From an uncultured Rhodocyclaceae bacterium (GTDB lineage Bacteria > Pseudomonadota > Gammaproteobacteria > Burkholderiales > Rhodocyclaceae): DNA of 15,652 nucleotides. The notes beneath the pieces were generated by a model, which searched no databases, was not told the DNA's origin, and was given only the letters and a program-made list of their open reading frames with translations. Shown here in pieces: positions 13,968 through 15,652 of the stretch. Both the position numbers and the translations under genes were made by a program. How positions within the stretch are numbered: the stretch's first letter is position 1; each line of letters opens with the position of its first letter. The stretch covers positions 1-15,652 of the forward strand of contig URNG01000076.1 of the NCBI GenBank assembly GCA_900549295.1. Reading direction: 5' to 3'.

Positions 13968-14399
13968 TTACAGACCCTCCACCGTGATGCCCATCGAGCG
14001 GGCGGAGCCGGCGATGGTGCGAATGGCTGCTTCCATGTCGGCAGCGGTCAGATCGGGCGATTTGGTCTTGGCGATTTCCTCGCACTGGGCGCGGGTGATC
14101 TTGCCGACCTTGTCGGTGTGCGGCTTGGCCGAACCCGATTTGATGCCTGCGGCCTTCTTGATCAGGATGGTCGCCGGCGGCGTCTTCATGATGAAGGTGA
14201 AGGACTTGTCGGCGAAGGCGGTAATGACCACCGGAATCGGCAGACCGGGTTCCATGCCCTGGGTCTGGGCGTTGAACGCCTTGCAGAATTCCATGATGTT
14301 CAGACCGCGCTGACCCAGAGCCGGGCCGATCGGGGGCGAGGGGTTGGCCTTGCCGGCCGGAACTTGCAGCTTGATGTAGCCAATAATTTTCTTGGCCAT
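13968..14399 (-). CDS. rplK: 50S ribosomal protein L11 (uL11)
   Basis: This encodes 143 residues, full length. L11 sits at the base of the bL12 stalk in the GTPase-associated centre, binds 23S rRNA and takes part in factor binding and RelA activation. The N-terminal proline-rich switch PSPPIGPALGQRGLN (21-35), where thiostrepton binds, is intact. The C-terminal rRNA-binding domain ends GSARSMGITVEGL. The ATG at 14399 follows AGGAG (14405-14409) by 5 nt. A 115-nt gap with a stem-loop separates it from nusG; no clear promoter is seen there, so it may be co-transcribed with secE-nusG or use an unrecognised promoter. Confidence 0.99.
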   Translation of the reverse strand: MAKKIIGYIKLQVPAGKANPSPPIGPALGQRGLNIMEFCKAFNAQTQGMEPGLPIPVVITAFADKSFTFIMKTPPATILIKKAAGIKSGSAKPHTDKVGKITRAQCEEIAKTKSPDLTAADMEAAIRTIAGSARSMGITVEGL

Positions 14400-14462
14400 G
14401 ATGACTCCTGAAAAATGAGTGGTAACGCATTCCGAGCCAACTGTGCTCTCGATGCTCCTCTT

Positions 14463-14483
14463 GCCGGAATCGGGGCTTCCGGC
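14463..14483 (-). promoter_or_regulatory. Stem-loop in the rplK leader, candidate L1 target
   Basis: GCCGGAA and TTCCGGC (14477-14483 with 14463-14469) form a perfect 7-bp stem with a 7-nt loop in the nusG-rplK gap, about 65 nt before rplK. In E. coli the L1 translational repressor site is in the rplK leader. This is the strongest fold in the equivalent place, so it is the natural candidate. I could not match it to the known asymmetric-loop motif of L1 targets, hence the low confidence. Confidence 0.3.
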
Positions 14484-14514
14484 TGCGCCCTAAAAACTTG
14501 CTGAAGCCTGGGCC

Positions 14515-15048
14515 TCAGGCTTTTTCGACTTGCGCGAACTCCAGTTCGACTGGCGTTGCACGGCCAAAAATCGTGACCGAAACGCGCAGACGGCTCTTTT
14601 CGTAATTGACGTCCTCGACCGAACCGTTGAAGTCGGTAAACGGGCCTTCCTTGACGCGCACCATTTCGCCCACGTCGAACAAGGTCTTGGGACGGGGTTT
14701 TTCCACCCCTTCCTGCATCTGCTGCATGATCTTGTCGACTTCCTTCTGCGAAATCGGCGTCGGACGGTTGCCCGTGCCACCGACGAAACCCGTCACCTTC
14801 GGCGTATCTTTCACCAAGTGCCAGGTGTCGTCGTCCATCTCCATTTCCACGAGCACATAGCCCGGAAAAAATTTGCGCTCGGTAATCGATTTCTGGCCGC
14901 CCTTCATCTCGACGACTTCCTCGACCGGCACCAGAATCTGACCGAACTTGTCCTGCATCCCGAGACGATTGACGCGCTCCTGAATCGCGCGCATCACGCT
15001 TTTCTCGAAACCAGAGTAGGCGTGCACGACGTACCAGCGTTTACTCAT
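14515..15048 (-). CDS. nusG: Transcription termination/antitermination protein NusG
   Basis: This encodes 177 residues from the ATG at 15048. NusG rides on RNA polymerase, suppresses backtracking, assists Rho, and can link polymerase to ribosomal protein S10. The NGN domain covers about 1-115 (MSKRWYVVHAYSGFEK, FFPGYVLVEMEMDDDTWHLV). The KOW domain starts near 125 and includes FGRATPVELEFAQVEKA, with Phe161 at the S10-contacting position. An upstream in-frame start at 15087 would add 13 residues with no family match and lies inside secE, so it was not used. GGAG (15055-15058) sits 6 nt upstream. The start overlaps the secE stop in ATGA, showing translational coupling. Confidence 0.98.
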   Translation of the reverse strand: MSKRWYVVHAYSGFEKSVMRAIQERVNRLGMQDKFGQILVPVEEVVEMKGGQKSITERKFFPGYVLVEMEMDDDTWHLVKDTPKVTGFVGGTGNRPTPISQKEVDKIMQQMQEGVEKPRPKTLFDVGEMVRVKEGPFTDFNGSVEDVNYEKSRLRVSVTIFGRATPVELEFAQVEKA

Positions 15049-15398
15049 GATTTTCTCCAGCCCAGAATCAGGTCGTAGAGTACCCACTCCAGGCTCTTAT
15101 CCGTGATGTAGAGAAACAACGCCATGACGACGGCAAAAGCGAAGACCATCAAGGTGGTCTGCACGGTTTCCTTGCGCGAGGGCCAAACAACTTTACGCGC
15201 CTCGATCACTGCCTCATTGGCAAAAGTGAAGAAGCGCTGGCCCGGCTCGGTTTTCCAGGCAATAGCCGCAGCCACCACCACACCACCAAGCACCAGCAAA
15301 ACCCGAACAATCATTGGCTGATTGGCGAGCAGATAAAAACCAGCTATGCCAGCCACCAATACCAGCAGCGCCAGCACAAACTTGATCTTGTCAGCCAT
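15045..15398 (-). CDS. secE: Preprotein translocase subunit SecE
   Basis: This encodes 117 residues, the three-helix proteobacterial form. SecE clamps SecY in the inner-membrane SecYEG channel. Predicted membrane segments are about 7-24, 30-48 and 82-99. Between them is the amphipathic and hinge region with the signature EARKVVWPSRKETVQTT (66-82). No clear Shine-Dalgarno precedes the ATG at 15398; the upstream bases are A-rich. The start is only 25 nt from the 3' end of tRNA-Trp, so the mRNA 5' end is probably made by tRNA processing or by initiation inside the tRNA region. The 3' end overlaps nusG by 4 nt. Confidence 0.97.
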   Translation of the reverse strand: MADKIKFVLALLVLVAGIAGFYLLANQPMIVRVLLVLGGVVVAAAIAWKTEPGQRFFTFANEAVIEARKVVWPSRKETVQTTLMVFAFAVVMALFLYITDKSLEWVLYDLILGWRKS

Positions 15399-15423
15399 AA
15401 GGATTGTTTTCTTTGATTTTTAG

Positions 15424-15499
15424 TGGCAGGGGCGGAGGGAATCGAACCCCCGACCTACGGTTTTGGAAACCGTTGCTCTACCAATTGAGCTACACCCCT
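15424..15499 (-). tRNA. trnW: tRNA-Trp (anticodon CCA)
   Basis: This is a 76-nt cloverleaf. The acceptor AGGGGTG (15499-15493) pairs with CGCCCCT (one T-G pair), followed by discriminator G and an encoded CCA (15424-15426). The anticodon stem ACGGT/ACCGT holds the loop TTCCAAA, giving CCA, which reads UGG. The D-loop (AGCTCAATTGGTAGAGC) and T-loop (GGTTCGATTCC) are canonical. It lies between tufB and secE, in the same orientation and with no room for much else, so it is probably cut from a tufB-trnW-secE precursor. Only this tRNA is in the window. Confidence 0.98.
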
Positions 15500-15513
15500 G
15501 CAACAGAAACAGC

Positions 15514-15540
15514 AAGGCGCTCCGACTTGCGAAGCGCCTT
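15514..15540 (-). terminator. Strong hairpin between tufB and tRNA-Trp
   Basis: AAGGCGCTTCG and CGGAGCGCCTT (15530-15540 with 15514-15524) form an 11-bp stem (one T-G) with a 5-nt loop, 17 nt after the tuf stop. The bases after it (GCTGTTTCTG) are only moderately T-rich, so it is a weak terminator at best. It could protect the tuf 3' end after tRNA processing while letting some polymerase through into trnW-secE-nusG. The stem is seen directly; the role is inferred. Confidence 0.45.
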
Positions 15541-15557
15541 TCCAACCGATTTACTGC

Positions 15558-15652
<95 letters not shown>

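Noticed and set aside
13966..14430. An upstream extension of the rplA frame through rplK
   Set aside because: The extra 155 codons are the wrong frame of rplK. L1 homologues begin at MAKLTKKQ, and the ATG at 13965 has a good Shine-Dalgarno.
14504..14526. A stem AAGCCTG/CAGGCTT followed by TTTTT on the plus strand at the nusG stop
   Set aside because: It looks like a terminator only for plus-strand transcription, and no plus-strand gene exists here. On the coding strand no U-tract follows the stem directly, so I did not annotate it.
15049..15087. A longer NusG start adding 13 residues
   Set aside because: The extra residues match nothing in NusG and lie within secE. The ATG at 15048 has a Shine-Dalgarno and gives the family N-terminus.

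Overview
This window is one of the most conserved parts of a bacterial chromosome: the joined tufB-secE-nusG-rplKAJL-rpoBC and str (rpsL-rpsG-fusA-tufA) clusters. Every real gene is on the minus strand, so transcription runs from position 15652 towards position 1. The GC-rich sequence, an rpoBC cluster followed directly by the str operon, tRNA-Trp between tuf and secE, two tuf copies flanking the block, and the wording of the EF-Tu ends and of S12, NusG and RpoB all point to a betaproteobacterium. A GTGAAA-type intergenic repeat hints at the Rhodocyclales/Azoarcus-Dechloromonas side, but that is from memory and weakly supported.

Layout in transcription order: the 3' end of one EF-Tu gene (15558-15652); a hairpin and tRNA-Trp(CCA); secE and nusG, overlapping by 4 nt; rplK and rplA, nearly overlapping; the L10 leader; rplJ and rplL; an attenuator-like hairpin followed by a long bipartite hairpin; rpoB; a GTGAAA inverted repeat; rpoC; a near-consensus sigma70 promoter; rpsL, a terminator-like hairpin, rpsG, fusA, and the first 18 codons of the second EF-Tu gene (1-54). 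The genes supply translation elongation (EF-Tu, EF-G), the ribosomal stalk and decoding proteins, both large RNA polymerase subunits, NusG and the essential SecE translocon subunit. No gap between genes exceeds about 230 nt, and I see no insertion sequence, prophage, CRISPR array or accessory gene.

Most of the window is ordinary housekeeping. The observation most worth checking is inside RpoB. The protein is 1427 residues, 85 more than E. coli, and most of the excess is one insert at residues about 415-493. By hand alignment this insert resembles the C-terminal domain of ribosomal protein bL12, which is encoded just upstream as rplL. Secondary points are the GTGAAA inverted repeat between rpoB and rpoC, a hairpin that includes the rpoC ribosome binding site, the long rplL-rpoB hairpin, and a perfect dyad over the -10 box of the str promoter.
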